The notes: generated by a model from the letters alone, not told the origin. Numbered from the stretch's first letter, positions 44,603 through 54,269 are shown. The stretch is 64,000 bases of DNA from Streptomyces marianii (GCF_005795905.1 NZ_VAWE01000001.1:7443501-7507500), one strand, 5' to 3'. Numbers and translations: made by a program.

Positions 44603-45394
44603 ATGATGGGACCGGCGCACTCCCTGTCCGGGGCGGCGGCCTGGCTGGGGGTGGGCGCGGCGGCGGCCGCCCTGGATCATCCGATGCCATGGCCCGTCCT
44701 CGTCATCGGCGCGCTGATCTGCGCGGGAGCGGCGCTCGCGCCGGACCTCGACCACAAGGCGGCGACGATCTCCCGCGCCTTCGGGCCGTTCTCACGCGGT
44801 CTGTGCGAAGTGGTCGACAAGCTCTCGTACGCGGTCTACAAGGCGACGAAGAAGCCAGGGGACAAGCGCCGGACCGGCGGTCACCGCACGCTCACCCACA
44901 CCTGGCTGTGGGCCGTGCTGATCGGCGGCGGCACCTCGGCGCTGGCGATGACCGGAGGGCGCTGGGCGGTCCTCGCGATCCTCTTCGTGCACCTGGTGCT
45001 CGCCGTCGAGGGACTGCTGTGGCGGGCCGCACGGGTGTCCAGTGACGTCCTGGTGTGGCTGCTCGGCGCGACGAGCGCCTGGATCCTGGCCGGCGTCCTG
45101 GACAAGCCCGGCAGCGGTGCGGACTGGCTCTTCACCGGGCCCGGCCAGGAGTACCTGTGGCTGGGGCTCCCCGTCGTCCTCGGTGCCCTGGTGCACGACG
45201 TCGGTGACGCACTGACCGTCTCGGGGTGCCCGATCCTGTGGCCCATACCCATCGGGAACAAGCGCTGGTACGCCGTGGGGCCGCCGAAGGGGATGCGCTT
45301 CCGGGCCGGCAGCTGGGTGGAGCTGAAAGTACTGATGCCCGCGTTCATGCTGCTCGGAGGGGTGGGCGGCGCTGCGGCGCTGAACTTCATCTGA
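44603..45394 (+). CDS. YdjM-type membrane-bound metal-dependent hydrolase
   Basis: 263 residues. The N-terminal motif GPAHSLSGAAAW plus APDLDHKAA and GHRTLTHTWLW give the histidine/aspartate pattern of the LexA-binding inner-membrane hydrolase family (PF04307). There are about five membrane helices. The substrate is unknown; members are often linked to stress responses. ATG 44606 is an equally possible start. Divergent from the helicase gene. Confidence 0.88.
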   Translation: MMGPAHSLSGAAAWLGVGAAAAALDHPMPWPVLVIGALICAGAALAPDLDHKAATISRAFGPFSRGLCEVVDKLSYAVYKATKKPGDKRRTGGHRTLTHTWLWAVLIGGGTSALAMTGGRWAVLAILFVHLVLAVEGLLWRAARVSSDVLVWLLGATSAWILAGVLDKPGSGADWLFTGPGQEYLWLGLPVVLGALVHDVGDALTVSGCPILWPIPIGNKRWYAVGPPKGMRFRAGSWVELKVLMPAFMLLGGVGGAAALNFI

Positions 45395-45599
45395 CGGGGG
45401 CGCCGCTGGTTCGTCCGACAGCGGTGCCGTTCCGGGGAGCGGCGAGCCCCCGATGGGGATCAGCAGCCGGCCCCCGAACGGTCGTGCGTTCGGTCGCGCG
45501 CCCCCTTTTCTGCACGGCCCGGGAGGACGGGGGTACCGCGTCCGGCGTTCGGCCCAGCAGCGTGTGCCCGGGCCCGCGATCGTCGGTAGCGTCCCCGCC

Positions 45600-46247
45600 G
45601 TGAGCACACCGACACATGAGCGGGAGGACGAGAGCCCCGGTGCGATCATCGGGCCCGATCGGTTGCTCGCGTTCGGTGATGCGGTCTTCGCCATCGCGAT
45701 CACCCTCCTCGCCCTCGATATCAACGTGCCCGGCGATCTGGAGGCCGGCGACCTCGGTACGGCGCTCCACCAGGCCCTCTCCGACATCGGGGCGTATCTG
45801 CTGAGCTTCGTCGTCATCGGTGTGCTGTGGCTCGGTCAGCACACCCTGTTCCACCGCGTCGCCCGGCTCGACTCCTGTCTGCTGTACCTCTATCTCGCGC
45901 TGCTCGCCGTCATCGCCGCACTGCCGTTTCCCACCCGTCTGATCAGCGAGTACGCGGACACCGCGGCGGCGACCGCGGTGTACGCCGGATCCATCGCCGC
46001 CGCCTCGGGCCTGATCACCGCGATGACCCTGCGGTTGCTGCTGAGGCCGGCCCTGGCCACTCCGGGCACGACGCCCCGACGGCTGCGCGTCGCCGTGTAC
46101 GAGGGGCTGGTCATGGTGGCCGTCTTCGCCGTCTCGGCGCCCCTGGCCTTCGCCTCGCCGATGGTCGCCCAGTACTGGTGGCTGGCCGCGATCCCGGCGC
46201 GCGCCTGGCTCTCCCACCGGAGCCGCTCTGTCCCGCCCCGGGCCTGA
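45600..46247 (+). CDS. TMEM175-like potassium channel (DUF1211)
   Basis: 215 residues with six predicted helices. The N-terminal signature is RLLAFGDAVFAIAITLLALD, the position where the TMEM175 family usually has (R/K)xxxFSD; here FSD reads FGD. The isoleucines of the pore helix are kept. GTG 45600 was chosen because the family starts close to it. Probable K+-permeable channel. Confidence 0.85.
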   Translation: MSTPTHEREDESPGAIIGPDRLLAFGDAVFAIAITLLALDINVPGDLEAGDLGTALHQALSDIGAYLLSFVVIGVLWLGQHTLFHRVARLDSCLLYLYLALLAVIAALPFPTRLISEYADTAAATAVYAGSIAAASGLITAMTLRLLLRPALATPGTTPRRLRVAVYEGLVMVAVFAVSAPLAFASPMVAQYWWLAAIPARAWLSHRSRSVPPRA

Positions 46248-46367
46248 CCCGGTGGCGCGTACGCGCCGGGCCGGAGGCGGTACCGGTGCCGGTCAACCGT
46301 GTCAGGGCCCGCCGTGCGGCCGTGATCCCGTCCGCCGGCCTCCCGGCCGACCGAGCCGGGACAGCCC

Positions 46368-46844
46368 CTACCTCTCGGGGCAGTACACCTGGCCCGCCGG
46401 TCCCGGGTCTCCGTCGAGCAGCGCCGACAGCAGTCCGCCCAGTGCCTCGCGCTGATCGGCGGTCAGGGGCGCCAGGATGTCCTCCGCAGCCGCGCGCCGG
46501 GCGCCGCGCAGTTCGCCCAGCGTGCTGCGTCCGAGGTCGGTGAGCTCCACGCGCACCACGCGGCGGTTCGTCGGGTCGGGCACCCGGCGGACGCGGCCGC
46601 CCGACTCCAGTCCGTCGACCAGCGTGGTGACGGCGCGCGGCACCACCTCCAGGCGGCCGGCCAGATCGGCCATCCGCGGGGCCCCTTCGTAGTGGGCGAC
46701 GACGCGCAGCAGCCGGGCCTGGGCCGGGGTGATGCCGACCGGCCGCAGATGCTGCTTCTGAATGCGGTGCAGCCGGCGGGTGAGCCGCAGCAGCTGCTCG
46801 GCGAGCACGCCGTCCGCGTCGGGAACCGGGCCTGGGGTGGTCAT
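46368..46844 (-). CDS. MarR-family regulator
   Basis: 158 residues with a winged helix-turn-helix (PRMADLAGRLEVVPRAVTTL, then NRRVVRVELTDLGR for the wing). It is divergent from an ABC exporter gene with about 95 bp between the starts, including an imperfect palindrome. The usual model is a repressor of the exporter released by a small aromatic or drug-like ligand. Confidence 0.92.
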   Translation of the reverse strand: MTTPGPVPDADGVLAEQLLRLTRRLHRIQKQHLRPVGITPAQARLLRVVAHYEGAPRMADLAGRLEVVPRAVTTLVDGLESGGRVRRVPDPTNRRVVRVELTDLGRSTLGELRGARRAAAEDILAPLTADQREALGGLLSALLDGDPGPAGQVYCPER

Positions 46845-46871
46845 GCACGGACGATATCAGGACCATGTTCA

Positions 46872-46890
46872 TTGTGAGTATAGGTAACAA
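46872..46890. promoter_or_regulatory. Candidate MarR operator
   Basis: TTGTGAGTATAGGTAACAA, an imperfect palindrome (TTGT...ACAA) in the AT-richer gap between the divergent MarR and ABC exporter genes. The dyad is the only obvious one there; spacing fits a MarR dimer. Confidence 0.5.
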
Positions 46891-46938
46891 AGAGCTATGC
46901 TCTTCGAGCTGTCAGGTCCCCGACCCGCGGAAGGAGCC

Positions 46939-48759
46939 ATGCGCGCACACGACGGTCCGTCCTGGACACCTCCCGATCGGCCGCTGGACCCCGCGCGGCC
47001 CGCCCAGCCCGCCCAGGTGCGGCGCATCCTCCGGCTCTTCCGCCCCTACCGCGCGCGGCTCGCCGTGGTGGGGCTGCTGGTCGGAGCCTCGTCGCTCGTC
47101 TCCGTCGCCTCGCCGTTCATGCTGCGCGAAATCCTGGACACCGCGATCCCGCAGGGGCGTACGGGCCTGCTGTCGCTGCTCGCCCTCGGGATGATCGTCG
47201 CCGCCGTGACGACGAGCGTGTTCGGCGTTCTGCAGACGCTGATCTCGACCACGGTCGGCCAGCGCGTGATGCACGACCTCCGCACCGGCGTCTACGCCCA
47301 GCTGCAGCGCATGCCGCTCGCGTTCTTCACCCGGACGCGGACCGGTGAGGTCCAGTCCCGCATCGCCAACGACATCGGCGGCATGCAGGCGACCGTCACC
47401 TCCACGGCGACCTCCCTGGTCTCGAATCTGACGGCCGTCGTCGCCACGGTCGTCGCCATGCTCGCGCTCGACTGGCGGCTCACGGTCGTCTCCCTGGTCC
47501 TGCTGCCGGTCTTCGTCTGGATCAGCCGCCGGGTCGGGCGTGAGCGCAAGGCCATCACCACCCAGCGGCAGAAGCAGATGGCGGCCATGGCCGCGACGGT
47601 CACCGAGTCGCTGTCGGTCAGCGGTATCCTCCTCGGCCGCACGATGGGCCGGGCGGACTCGCTCACCCGGTCGTTCGCCGACGAGTCCGAGCGCCTCGTC
47701 GATCTCGAGGTCCGTTCCAGCATGGCCGGCCGCTGGCGGATGGCCGTCATCGGCATCGTCATGGCCGCGATGCCCGCCTTCCTGTACTGGGCGGCGGGAC
47801 TCGCGCTGCAGTCCGGCGGGTCCACGATCTCGATCGGCACCCTGGTCGCCTTCGTCTCGCTGCAGCAAGGGCTGTTCCGTCCGGCCGTGAGCCTGCTGTC
47901 CACGGGCGTCCAGATCCAGACGTCGCTCGCCCTGTTCCAGCGGATCTTCGAATACCTGGACCTGCGGGTGGAGATCACCGAGCCGGAGGATCCGGTCCGG
48001 CTGGCCGAGGTCGCCGGGGAAGTGCGGTTCGAGAAGGTCGGCTTCCGTTACGACGCCAGGAGCGGGCCGACGCTCGACGGCATCGGGATCACCGTGCCGG
48101 CCGGCGGGAGCCTCGCCGTGGTCGGGCCCACCGGGTCCGGCAAGTCCACGCTCAGCTATCTGGTGCCCCGGCTCTACGACGTCACGGAAGGCCGGGTCAC
48201 CCTGGACGGCGTCGACGTCCGCGACCTCGATTTCGACACCCTCGCCAGGGCCGTGGGCGTCGTCTCCCAGGAGACCTACCTCTTTCATGCGTCGGTCGCG
48301 GACAATCTGCGCTTCGCCAAGCCGGACGCCACCGACGCCGAGATCGAGACGGCTGCACGGGCGGCGCAGATCCACGACCACATCGCCTCGCTGCCCGACG
48401 GCTACGACACGCTCGTGGGTGAGCGGGGGTACCGGTTCTCCGGCGGTGAGAAGCAGCGGCTCGCCATCGCCCGGACGATCCTGCGCGATCCGCCGGTGCT
48501 CATCCTTGACGAGGCCACGAGCGCGCTCGACACCCGCACCGAGCACGCCGTTCAGCAGGCGATAGACGCACTCTCCGCCGGGCGCACGACGATCACCATC
48601 GCCCACCGGCTCTCCACCGTGCGGGACGCCGACCAGATCGTCGTCCTCGACGGCGGACGGATCGCCGAGCGCGGGACGCACGAGGAGCTGGTCGAGCGGA
48701 ACGGGCGCTATGCCGCCCTGGTGCGCAGGGATGCCCGGTTGGCGCCGCTCGTTTCCTGA
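46939..48759 (+). CDS. ABC transporter, fused membrane and ATPase domains
   Basis: 606 residues, type-I exporter half-transporter. Six membrane helices (about residues 30-310) precede a nucleotide-binding domain. That domain has Walker A VVGPTGSGKSTLSY, Q-loop VVSQETYLFH, signature FSGGEKQRLAIAR, Walker B VLILDEATSALD and the H-loop IAHRLSTV. It resembles multidrug or lipid exporters and should act as a homodimer. AAGGAG lies only two bases before ATG 46939; the in-frame ATG at 46897 is an alternative start. Regulated by the divergent MarR, by inference. Confidence 0.95.
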   Translation: MRAHDGPSWTPPDRPLDPARPAQPAQVRRILRLFRPYRARLAVVGLLVGASSLVSVASPFMLREILDTAIPQGRTGLLSLLALGMIVAAVTTSVFGVLQTLISTTVGQRVMHDLRTGVYAQLQRMPLAFFTRTRTGEVQSRIANDIGGMQATVTSTATSLVSNLTAVVATVVAMLALDWRLTVVSLVLLPVFVWISRRVGRERKAITTQRQKQMAAMAATVTESLSVSGILLGRTMGRADSLTRSFADESERLVDLEVRSSMAGRWRMAVIGIVMAAMPAFLYWAAGLALQSGGSTISIGTLVAFVSLQQGLFRPAVSLLSTGVQIQTSLALFQRIFEYLDLRVEITEPEDPVRLAEVAGEVRFEKVGFRYDARSGPTLDGIGITVPAGGSLAVVGPTGSGKSTLSYLVPRLYDVTEGRVTLDGVDVRDLDFDTLARAVGVVSQETYLFHASVADNLRFAKPDATDAEIETAARAAQIHDHIASLPDGYDTLVGERGYRFSGGEKQRLAIARTILRDPPVLILDEATSALDTRTEHAVQQAIDALSAGRTTITIAHRLSTVRDADQIVVLDGGRIAERGTHEELVERNGRYAALVRRDARLAPLVS

Positions 48760-48947
48760 GCGTCCCCCTCGTTCTTCCCCGTCGACCGCGGCGCACGGAG
48801 CGGGCGGCCGTGCGCTGTGCCGTGTGCCGCGTCCTGAGGTCGGGCGTGCGTCGGGTCCCTGGCGTCCGTCGCCGCTGGGGCCGGTTCGCCGGAAGGCTGA
48901 CGGCGCGGGTTCCGTTATGTGTGCTTTCATCGGGTTAGCGTGCCCGT

Positions 48948-49826
48948 ATGAAGAGGGAGTTCCCGAAGGCCCGGCGCCGTCGGCGCAGGCTCCGTCTGAC
49001 GCGCCGCGGCCGACTCCTGCTGTTCGCGGGCGTGGTCGGCCTCATCGGCGTGGTGACGGCCGTCTTCCTGACGCTGCTGCCCCAGTCGAAGAAGAAGTCC
49101 ACCGCGCCCCGGGTTCGGCCGAAGACCCTGCTCATCCCGGAGGGATGGCGCTCCTCCCAGGTCTACGCCGCCGTGGACAAGGCACTTGGTGTCCGGGCCG
49201 GCACCACCCGCCGGAGGGCGACCGCCGCGGGTCCGCGGCTGAGGCTGCCGGCGGACGCCCGCGGCAATCCCGAGGGCTATCTCTTCCCGGCGACCTATCC
49301 CGTCGGCCCCGAGTCGTCCCCGGGCAGTCTGCTCAGCTTCATGGTCAACACGGCGGGCCGTCGCCTCGGCACCTCGTCCCTCACCGACGCGGCGCGACGC
49401 CACGGCATGACCCTCCACCAGACAGTGATCATCGCCAGCATCGTCCAGGCGGAGGCGGACAGCGCCGAGGACATGGCAAGGGTGGCGCGCGTCGTGCACA
49501 ACCGGCTCGCCCGGAACATGCCGCTACAGATGGACTCCACCCTCAACTACGCACTGAACCGCTCCACCCTCGACACCACCCGTCAGGACACCGGACTCCG
49601 GAGCCCGTACAACACCTATGCGCAGAAGGGTCTGCCGCCGACGCCGATCGGGAACCCGGGCGAGGTGGCGATGAAGGCGGCCGTCGGGCCGGCGGAGGGC
49701 GACTGGCTGTACTTCGTGACCGTCGGACCCGGGGACACGCGCTTCACCGCCGACTTCGAGGAGCACAACCGCAACGTCGCCGAGTTCAACAGGACCCGCG
49801 GCAGCACGGGGCCCGACGCCGGGTGA
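48948..49826 (+). CDS. Endolytic transglycosylase MltG/YceG-like
   Basis: 292 residues with an arginine-rich N-terminus, one membrane anchor (LLLFAGVVGLIGVVTAVFLT) and an extracytoplasmic YceG domain. The catalytic glutamate is in IIASIVQAEADSAEDMARVA (E169), and the conserved NTYAQKGLPPTPIGNPG lies near the C-terminus. MltG cleaves nascent glycan strands to set their length. The LysM-like N-terminal part is reduced, making the protein short. Probably a second copy beside the main mltG elsewhere. Confidence 0.9.
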   Translation: MKREFPKARRRRRRLRLTRRGRLLLFAGVVGLIGVVTAVFLTLLPQSKKKSTAPRVRPKTLLIPEGWRSSQVYAAVDKALGVRAGTTRRRATAAGPRLRLPADARGNPEGYLFPATYPVGPESSPGSLLSFMVNTAGRRLGTSSLTDAARRHGMTLHQTVIIASIVQAEADSAEDMARVARVVHNRLARNMPLQMDSTLNYALNRSTLDTTRQDTGLRSPYNTYAQKGLPPTPIGNPGEVAMKAAVGPAEGDWLYFVTVGPGDTRFTADFEEHNRNVAEFNRTRGSTGPDAG

Positions 49827-49882
49827 CCTCCGGATCCCGCCCGGAGTGCCCCGGGGACCGCCTTCGTTCCCCCCGGGGGGCC

Positions 49883-50160
49883 TCAGCCGGACGAGGCGGC
49901 CAGGTCCCCGGCCGCCTCGTCCGGCGGCAGCGGATCCCCGGACGACACGTCCGCGGGCCCGTGGTCCAGGAGCCCCATGATCTCCCGGACCGCGGCCCGT
50001 CCGGCCCGGTTGGCACCGATCGTCGAGGCGGACGGTCCGTAGCCGACGAGATGGACGCGCTCGTCCCGAAACGCGCGAGTGCCCTCCACCGCGATGCCGC
50101 CACCCGGCTCGCGCAGCTTCAGCGGCGCCAGATGGTCGATCGCGGCACGGAACCCGGACG
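49883..50160 (-). pseudogene. C-terminal fragment of an NAD(P)/FAD oxidoreductase
   Basis: The minus strand reads AIDHLAPLKLREPGGGIAVE, then VHLVGYGPSASTIGANRAGR, matching the C-terminus of flavin-dependent monooxygenase-like proteins that precede the YjbQ-type gene. Only about 90 residues remain and the upstream sequence lacks the nucleotide-binding domains. It lost its 5' end before or during formation of the present yjbQ boundary. Confidence 0.7.
49887..49924. terminator. Hairpin after the mltG-like gene
   Basis: 15-bp arms (49887-49901 and 49910-49924) containing CCGGACGAGGCGGCC, 8-nt loop. About 60 bp after the transglycosylase stop; it also lies inside the oxidoreductase fragment on the opposite strand. 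Confidence 0.7.
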
Positions 50161-50194
50161 CGCGATCCTGCGGCGTCGGCGGGAGGATGGGGGT

Positions 50195-50629
50195 ATGCCC
50201 CAAGCCTTCACCACTCGAGTCCTCGACCTCACCACCGGCACGGGGGAGGCCGTGACCGACCTGACGGGTGCGTGCGAGAAGTTCCTCGCCGAGACCGCCG
50301 ACGGCCGCGACGGCCTGCTCAACGTGTTCGTTCCCCATGCCACGGCGGGCATCGCGCTGATCGAGACCGGCGCCGGCAGTGACAACGACCTGCTGTCCGC
50401 GCTGCACGTACTGCTTCCCGCCGACGACCGCTACCAGCACCGCCACGGCAGCCCGGGCCACGGCCGGGACCACGTCCTGCCCGCGCTGGTGCCGCCGCAC
50501 GCCACCCTGCCCGTCGTCGGCGGGAGGCTGGAGCTCGGCACCTGGCAGTCGGTCTGTCTGGTCGACACCAACAGGGACAATCCCGAGCGTCAGGTCCGCC
50601 TGTCGTTCCTCGGTACTCCGGCACTGTAG
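50195..50629 (+). CDS. yjbQ: YjbQ/UPF0047-family protein
   Basis: 144 residues. The family signature covers NVFVPHATAGIALIETGAGS, DHVLPALVPPHATLPVVGG and LGTWQSVCLVDTNRD. Members have weak thiamine-phosphate-synthase activity and an unclear main role. ATG 50195 follows GGGAGGATGG. A single gene. Confidence 0.93.
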   Translation: MPQAFTTRVLDLTTGTGEAVTDLTGACEKFLAETADGRDGLLNVFVPHATAGIALIETGAGSDNDLLSALHVLLPADDRYQHRHGSPGHGRDHVLPALVPPHATLPVVGGRLELGTWQSVCLVDTNRDNPERQVRLSFLGTPAL

Positions 50630-50724
50630 GCCGGATCTGCGGCCGCACCAACTGACAGTCCGGGCGTGCTCGGGTGCGCCACGGCACGGTGAACCAGCAG
50701 ACCTCGCCGGAATCAGGCAATCAG
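50630..50724. other. Spacer
   Basis: Short intergenic stretch after yjbQ; no feature seen. Confidence 0.4.
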
Positions 50725-50726
50725 GA

Positions 50727-51027
50727 CAGGTGTCGCACCTCCGCCGCGATCCGCGCGAGGGCGTCGGCTTTCTCCGGGCACCACGGCAGGAAGGGCTCTT
50801 CCATGGACTCCGCCAGTTCGCCGGCCCGGATTCCGGCGCCGTACAGGTTTCGATGTTGCCCTTCAGCGTGCTCTTGACGTCGGGCTCGCCGAGCGTGGCG
50901 TGCAGGTCCAGTCGGGCCCGCTCCAGCCCGCAGTCGAGGGTTCGGGGGCCGGCCTCGCTGGAGCGCCCTGTCGCTCGCCTGTGTGCTGTGACGTCGATCC
51001 GCGCCCGCTCCGTCTCCGCCGGAATCT
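50727..51027 (-). pseudogene. Unidentified gene remnant, frameshifted
   Basis: The minus strand encodes protein-like sequence in two frames: RARLDLHATLGEPDVKSTLK in one, then, after a shift near 50850, YGAGIRAGELAESMEEPFLP and LARIAAEVRHLS with a stop at about 50727. The two pieces look like one degraded protein. I do not recognise the family. It lies just beyond the FxsT operon terminator and may be a former cargo gene of that locus. Confidence 0.45.
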
Positions 51028-51080
51028 CCACAACGCCGGCGTTCAAGACCCCGACCGGGTCTTGAACGCCGACGTTGTGG
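51028..51080. terminator. Terminator of the fxs operon
   Basis: A 53-bp inverted repeat (arms 51028-51052 and 51056-51080, about one mismatch per arm, containing GCGTTCAAGACC) located 55 bp after the fxsT stop on the minus strand. It is by far the strongest stem in the area. Confidence 0.8.
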
Positions 51081-51134
51081 AACTCGGAGTGGGCAGCACT
51101 TGAATGCCTTGTCGGTCGTGCTCGGAGCCGCCGG

Positions 51135-54122
51135 TCAAGAGGCCAGTGGCTCGAAGTCCCAGTGCGGATGTGTGCGGGAGCGGGCGGAGACGGTGTGGAC
51201 ATGCTGGCTGCCCAAGGTTGCCGCGAGTGCCGCCAGCGCCTCTCCCTCCTCCTTGTCAGCCTCCTGCTGCCTACGCAGTCCGCGTAGATCCGAGGCATGC
51301 GCCACTCGGCAGGACAGAACCAGCGGATGGTGGGGCCCCAGCACCGCCGTTGCCCGCCGGGCGGTGTCCCTGCTGAGCTGTTCGGCTGCTTCATGGTCGT
51401 CGGAGAGGTTGCGCGCTACAGAGAGGTTCAACGCGATGCCCAGGGTCCAGGGGTGGTCGGACCCCACCGCTGCTGTCATCGCACGCAGGCACTCCTCCGT
51501 CAGCCTGGTGGCGTCATGCCTTTCCCCGGCCGCACGTAGCATCAGCGCATGGTTCACGGAGGTCCCGATGGCATAAGGATGCGCAGGGCCGAGGCTCTCC
51601 CTGTACCTTCGCATGACTGACTCACCGATGACCCGCGCACGGTCCAGATCACCGTGCTCCCGCTCCGCGCAGGCGTAGTTCGCCGCGGCGATGAGGGTCC
51701 AGGGATGGCCATCGCCCAGTACCCGTTCCAGCCGTTCGAGGGTTCCCCCCATGTCGGTCTTCGCCTTGAGCCGGTCACCAGCCCGGTACTGGCACATCGC
51801 CAGACTGTGTTCCGCGATCAGGGTCTGTGGGTGGTCACGCCCGAGCACCCTGCGGTTTGCCTGAACACTGCGCTCCTGGACCGACACCGCCTCGTCGTAG
51901 CGGCCGAGCATCCGCAGGGTCCACGCGTAGTTGAACTCCGAGAGCATGGTGAACCGGTGACGCGGTCCGAGGACCTCGCGACGGCCGTCGAGGGTCTGCC
52001 TGTCCAGCCGCAGCGACTCCTCGTAGCGGCCGATGGTACGCAGACTGACCGCCAGGTTGTTCATGGCGTTGAGCGTGCGCGGGTCCCGATCACCGAACAG
52101 CTCGCGGTAGCCGGTTAACACCTGGTCGGAGAGGGCCAGCGCCTCCTCGTACTCGCCCAGCCCGCGCAGGGCGGCCGCGATTCCGTCGGCCATCCTCAGG
52201 ACCTCCAGGTCCTGAGGATCGTTCTCGGCATCCAGCCTGGCCATGGACTCGCGCCCGATCCGCGCCGCCTCCGCGTCGTCACCCGCGGCCAGGAGCAGGC
52301 TCAGCTGCTGATTGACGAGGTCCCTGACGCGGGGATGGTCGTCGCCGAGGGCGACCCGCCATGCGGTGAGTGCGCGCCCGACAAGTTCGAGACCAGTGCC
52401 GTGTTCCCCGCTGTTCGTCATGTACGCGAGACAGTTGAGGACGAGTTGCTGTGCGTCCGGATCGGTGCTCTCCAGCACACTCGCCGACCTCAGATGCTTG
52501 ACCAGTTCCGCATACCTCTGCCACTGCCGGGAGTCATCGGGCTGGCCTGGGTCGGCCTTCGCCAGCGCGCTACGGACCACGCGGGAGAATTCCTCTCGGT
52601 TGGCCTCCGGCACACCGTCACGGACGGTTTGGTGGACCATGCGGTGCATATGGAGGATCTCGCTGTCGTCGGCAGCGGATTCGTGGGTCTCGCGACGGAC
52701 CACGGAGTACTGCACGAGTTTGTTGCTTGCCTCGGTCCACCGTAGTGGATCATTCACCAGCCCTGTCAGCGATTCAGGCAGCTCACGGGTCGGCAGACGG
52801 CGTACCCAACCGATGGGTATGGATCCGGGGGCGAAGAAGACACAGAGACGCAGCAGGTCCACGGACTCGGGAACGGTCTCACGCAGCCGGTTGAGCAGGA
52901 TGGACCATGCCGTCTGAAAGGTCATGGGAAAGTCGGCGGCCACCTTCAGTCCGACCTCGACGTCCGAACCGCTGTCCAGCAGTTCGACGTACTCGTCGAC
53001 GGACATGACCGAGTCGCTGAGCCAGCCGGCGGTCTGGTCCAGCAGGAGCGGCAGGTCACCCAGGGCCTCGGCGAGCCTGTCCGCCTCCTCGGGGGCCAGA
53101 CGACGGGCCCGGCGGCGGACGAAGGCGACGCTCTCTTCCCGGGTGTACACCGGGACTTCCATCAACTCACTGTTGTGTTCTCCCCAAGCGAGGTTCTGCG
53201 AGGTGATCAGGACATGACCCGGCCCGGTGGGCACCAGGTCGGCCACGAGCTGGGGATCGTCGGCGCCATCGAGGACCAGCAACCAGTGGGAGTGCGGTTC
53301 CCCACGCCTCAGTGCATCGTTCACCGCCCGCAGCCGTTCCCCGTATTCCGGACCGGTCGCGAGGTCGAGCGCCGGGGCCAATTCGGCCAGCCGCTGGCGG
53401 AGCGTTCCTCTCTGGTCCGCCGACACCCACCACACCACGTCGTACTCCGACCGGAAGCGGTATACGTACTCGGCTGCGACCTGGGTCTTGCCCACCCCGG
53501 AGAGGCCGAACAGCGTGCAGACCGCCGCGCCGCGCGGGGCCCGCTGGAACTGGTGGTAAATGTCGGAGAGAAGGGTCTCACGTCCGGTGAACCGGATATT
53601 GCGGCGCGGTACGCCGCCCCAGACCATCGGGTCGTCATCGGGAAAGCGTGGGCCGGTGCGGGACTCTTCCGGGGTCGTCACGCCGGTGGGTTGGATTCCG
53701 AGCCTGCGCAGCAGTCTGCGCTCGGCCTCCTCGGCGCCGATGCCCCACAGCTCGGCCGCGCGGAAGACCGTCGCTGCCGTCGGCAGCGCTTCCGCGGTGA
53801 TCGAGACGGCTGCGAAGCGGTCGGAGTTCTCGGCGACGACCGTGCGCAGGGCGCGATTCCAGTCCAGGTGGGTGCGCGGTCCCAGCTGGAAGTACCAGTC
53901 GCTGAGGACGACGAGAATACGTCCCTCCGCGAGCATGAGGTCTTCCAGTGCGCTCTCGATGGTGGTGCCTGGAAGGAGGTCCCACCGCTGGAAGACGACC
54001 TCGTGGCCGTGCCGCGTGAGCCGGTCACCGATCCAGGCCGCCCAGGCCCTGTTGAACCCGGCGAAACTGATGGTGATGGTCTGCCGCCCGGCAGCCGGTG
54101 CGGGCTTGCGCGCTACTGTCAT
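51135..54122 (-). CDS. fxsT: FxsT: TIR-like/NB-ARC/TPR protein of the FxSxx-COOH system
   Basis: 995 residues. An N-terminal TIR-like domain (ITISFAGFNRAWAAWIGDRL, about residues 15-125) precedes an NB-ARC-type ATPase with Walker A FGLSGVGKTQVAAEY (205-219). At least eight C-terminal tetratricopeptide repeats follow (for example AMNNLAVSLRTIGRYEESLR), and the protein ends DFEPLAS. This is the STAND-type protein of the FxSxx-COOH peptide locus. The start at 54122 follows GGGGGAG; ATG 54182 would add 20 unconserved residues. It is the last gene of the operon, 147 bp after the HExxH gene. TIR-NB-ARC-TPR proteins act as sensors or effectors in immunity, so a conflict role is plausible here. Confidence 0.92.
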   Translation of the reverse strand: MTVARKPAPAAGRQTITISFAGFNRAWAAWIGDRLTRHGHEVVFQRWDLLPGTTIESALEDLMLAEGRILVVLSDWYFQLGPRTHLDWNRALRTVVAENSDRFAAVSITAEALPTAATVFRAAELWGIGAEEAERRLLRRLGIQPTGVTTPEESRTGPRFPDDDPMVWGGVPRRNIRFTGRETLLSDIYHQFQRAPRGAAVCTLFGLSGVGKTQVAAEYVYRFRSEYDVVWWVSADQRGTLRQRLAELAPALDLATGPEYGERLRAVNDALRRGEPHSHWLLVLDGADDPQLVADLVPTGPGHVLITSQNLAWGEHNSELMEVPVYTREESVAFVRRRARRLAPEEADRLAEALGDLPLLLDQTAGWLSDSVMSVDEYVELLDSGSDVEVGLKVAADFPMTFQTAWSILLNRLRETVPESVDLLRLCVFFAPGSIPIGWVRRLPTRELPESLTGLVNDPLRWTEASNKLVQYSVVRRETHESAADDSEILHMHRMVHQTVRDGVPEANREEFSRVVRSALAKADPGQPDDSRQWQRYAELVKHLRSASVLESTDPDAQQLVLNCLAYMTNSGEHGTGLELVGRALTAWRVALGDDHPRVRDLVNQQLSLLLAAGDDAEAARIGRESMARLDAENDPQDLEVLRMADGIAAALRGLGEYEEALALSDQVLTGYRELFGDRDPRTLNAMNNLAVSLRTIGRYEESLRLDRQTLDGRREVLGPRHRFTMLSEFNYAWTLRMLGRYDEAVSVQERSVQANRRVLGRDHPQTLIAEHSLAMCQYRAGDRLKAKTDMGGTLERLERVLGDGHPWTLIAAANYACAEREHGDLDRARVIGESVMRRYRESLGPAHPYAIGTSVNHALMLRAAGERHDATRLTEECLRAMTAAVGSDHPWTLGIALNLSVARNLSDDHEAAEQLSRDTARRATAVLGPHHPLVLSCRVAHASDLRGLRRQQEADKEEGEALAALAATLGSQHVHTVSARSRTHPHWDFEPLAS

Positions 54123-54269
54123 CCTCACAGCTCCCCCGTCACCATTATGCCGCCCTTTATTGCATCCTTGACGATCCGTCAATATGTGCTCGGCGCAGCC
54201 TACACGGGGTGGATCCCCGTGGAATCGCGCTCTGCGTCGAGGCGCCTTCCCAATGCACCATGAGGACCC

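Noticed and set aside
46912..48930. 672-codon minus-strand open frame
   Set aside because: It mirrors the ABC exporter on the opposite strand with low-complexity composition; no start signal or motif.
48710..50629. 639-codon plus-strand frame spanning mltG and yjbQ
   Set aside because: Only its last 144 codons (from ATG 50195) are the real yjbQ gene; the rest is an out-of-frame reading of the transglycosylase gene.
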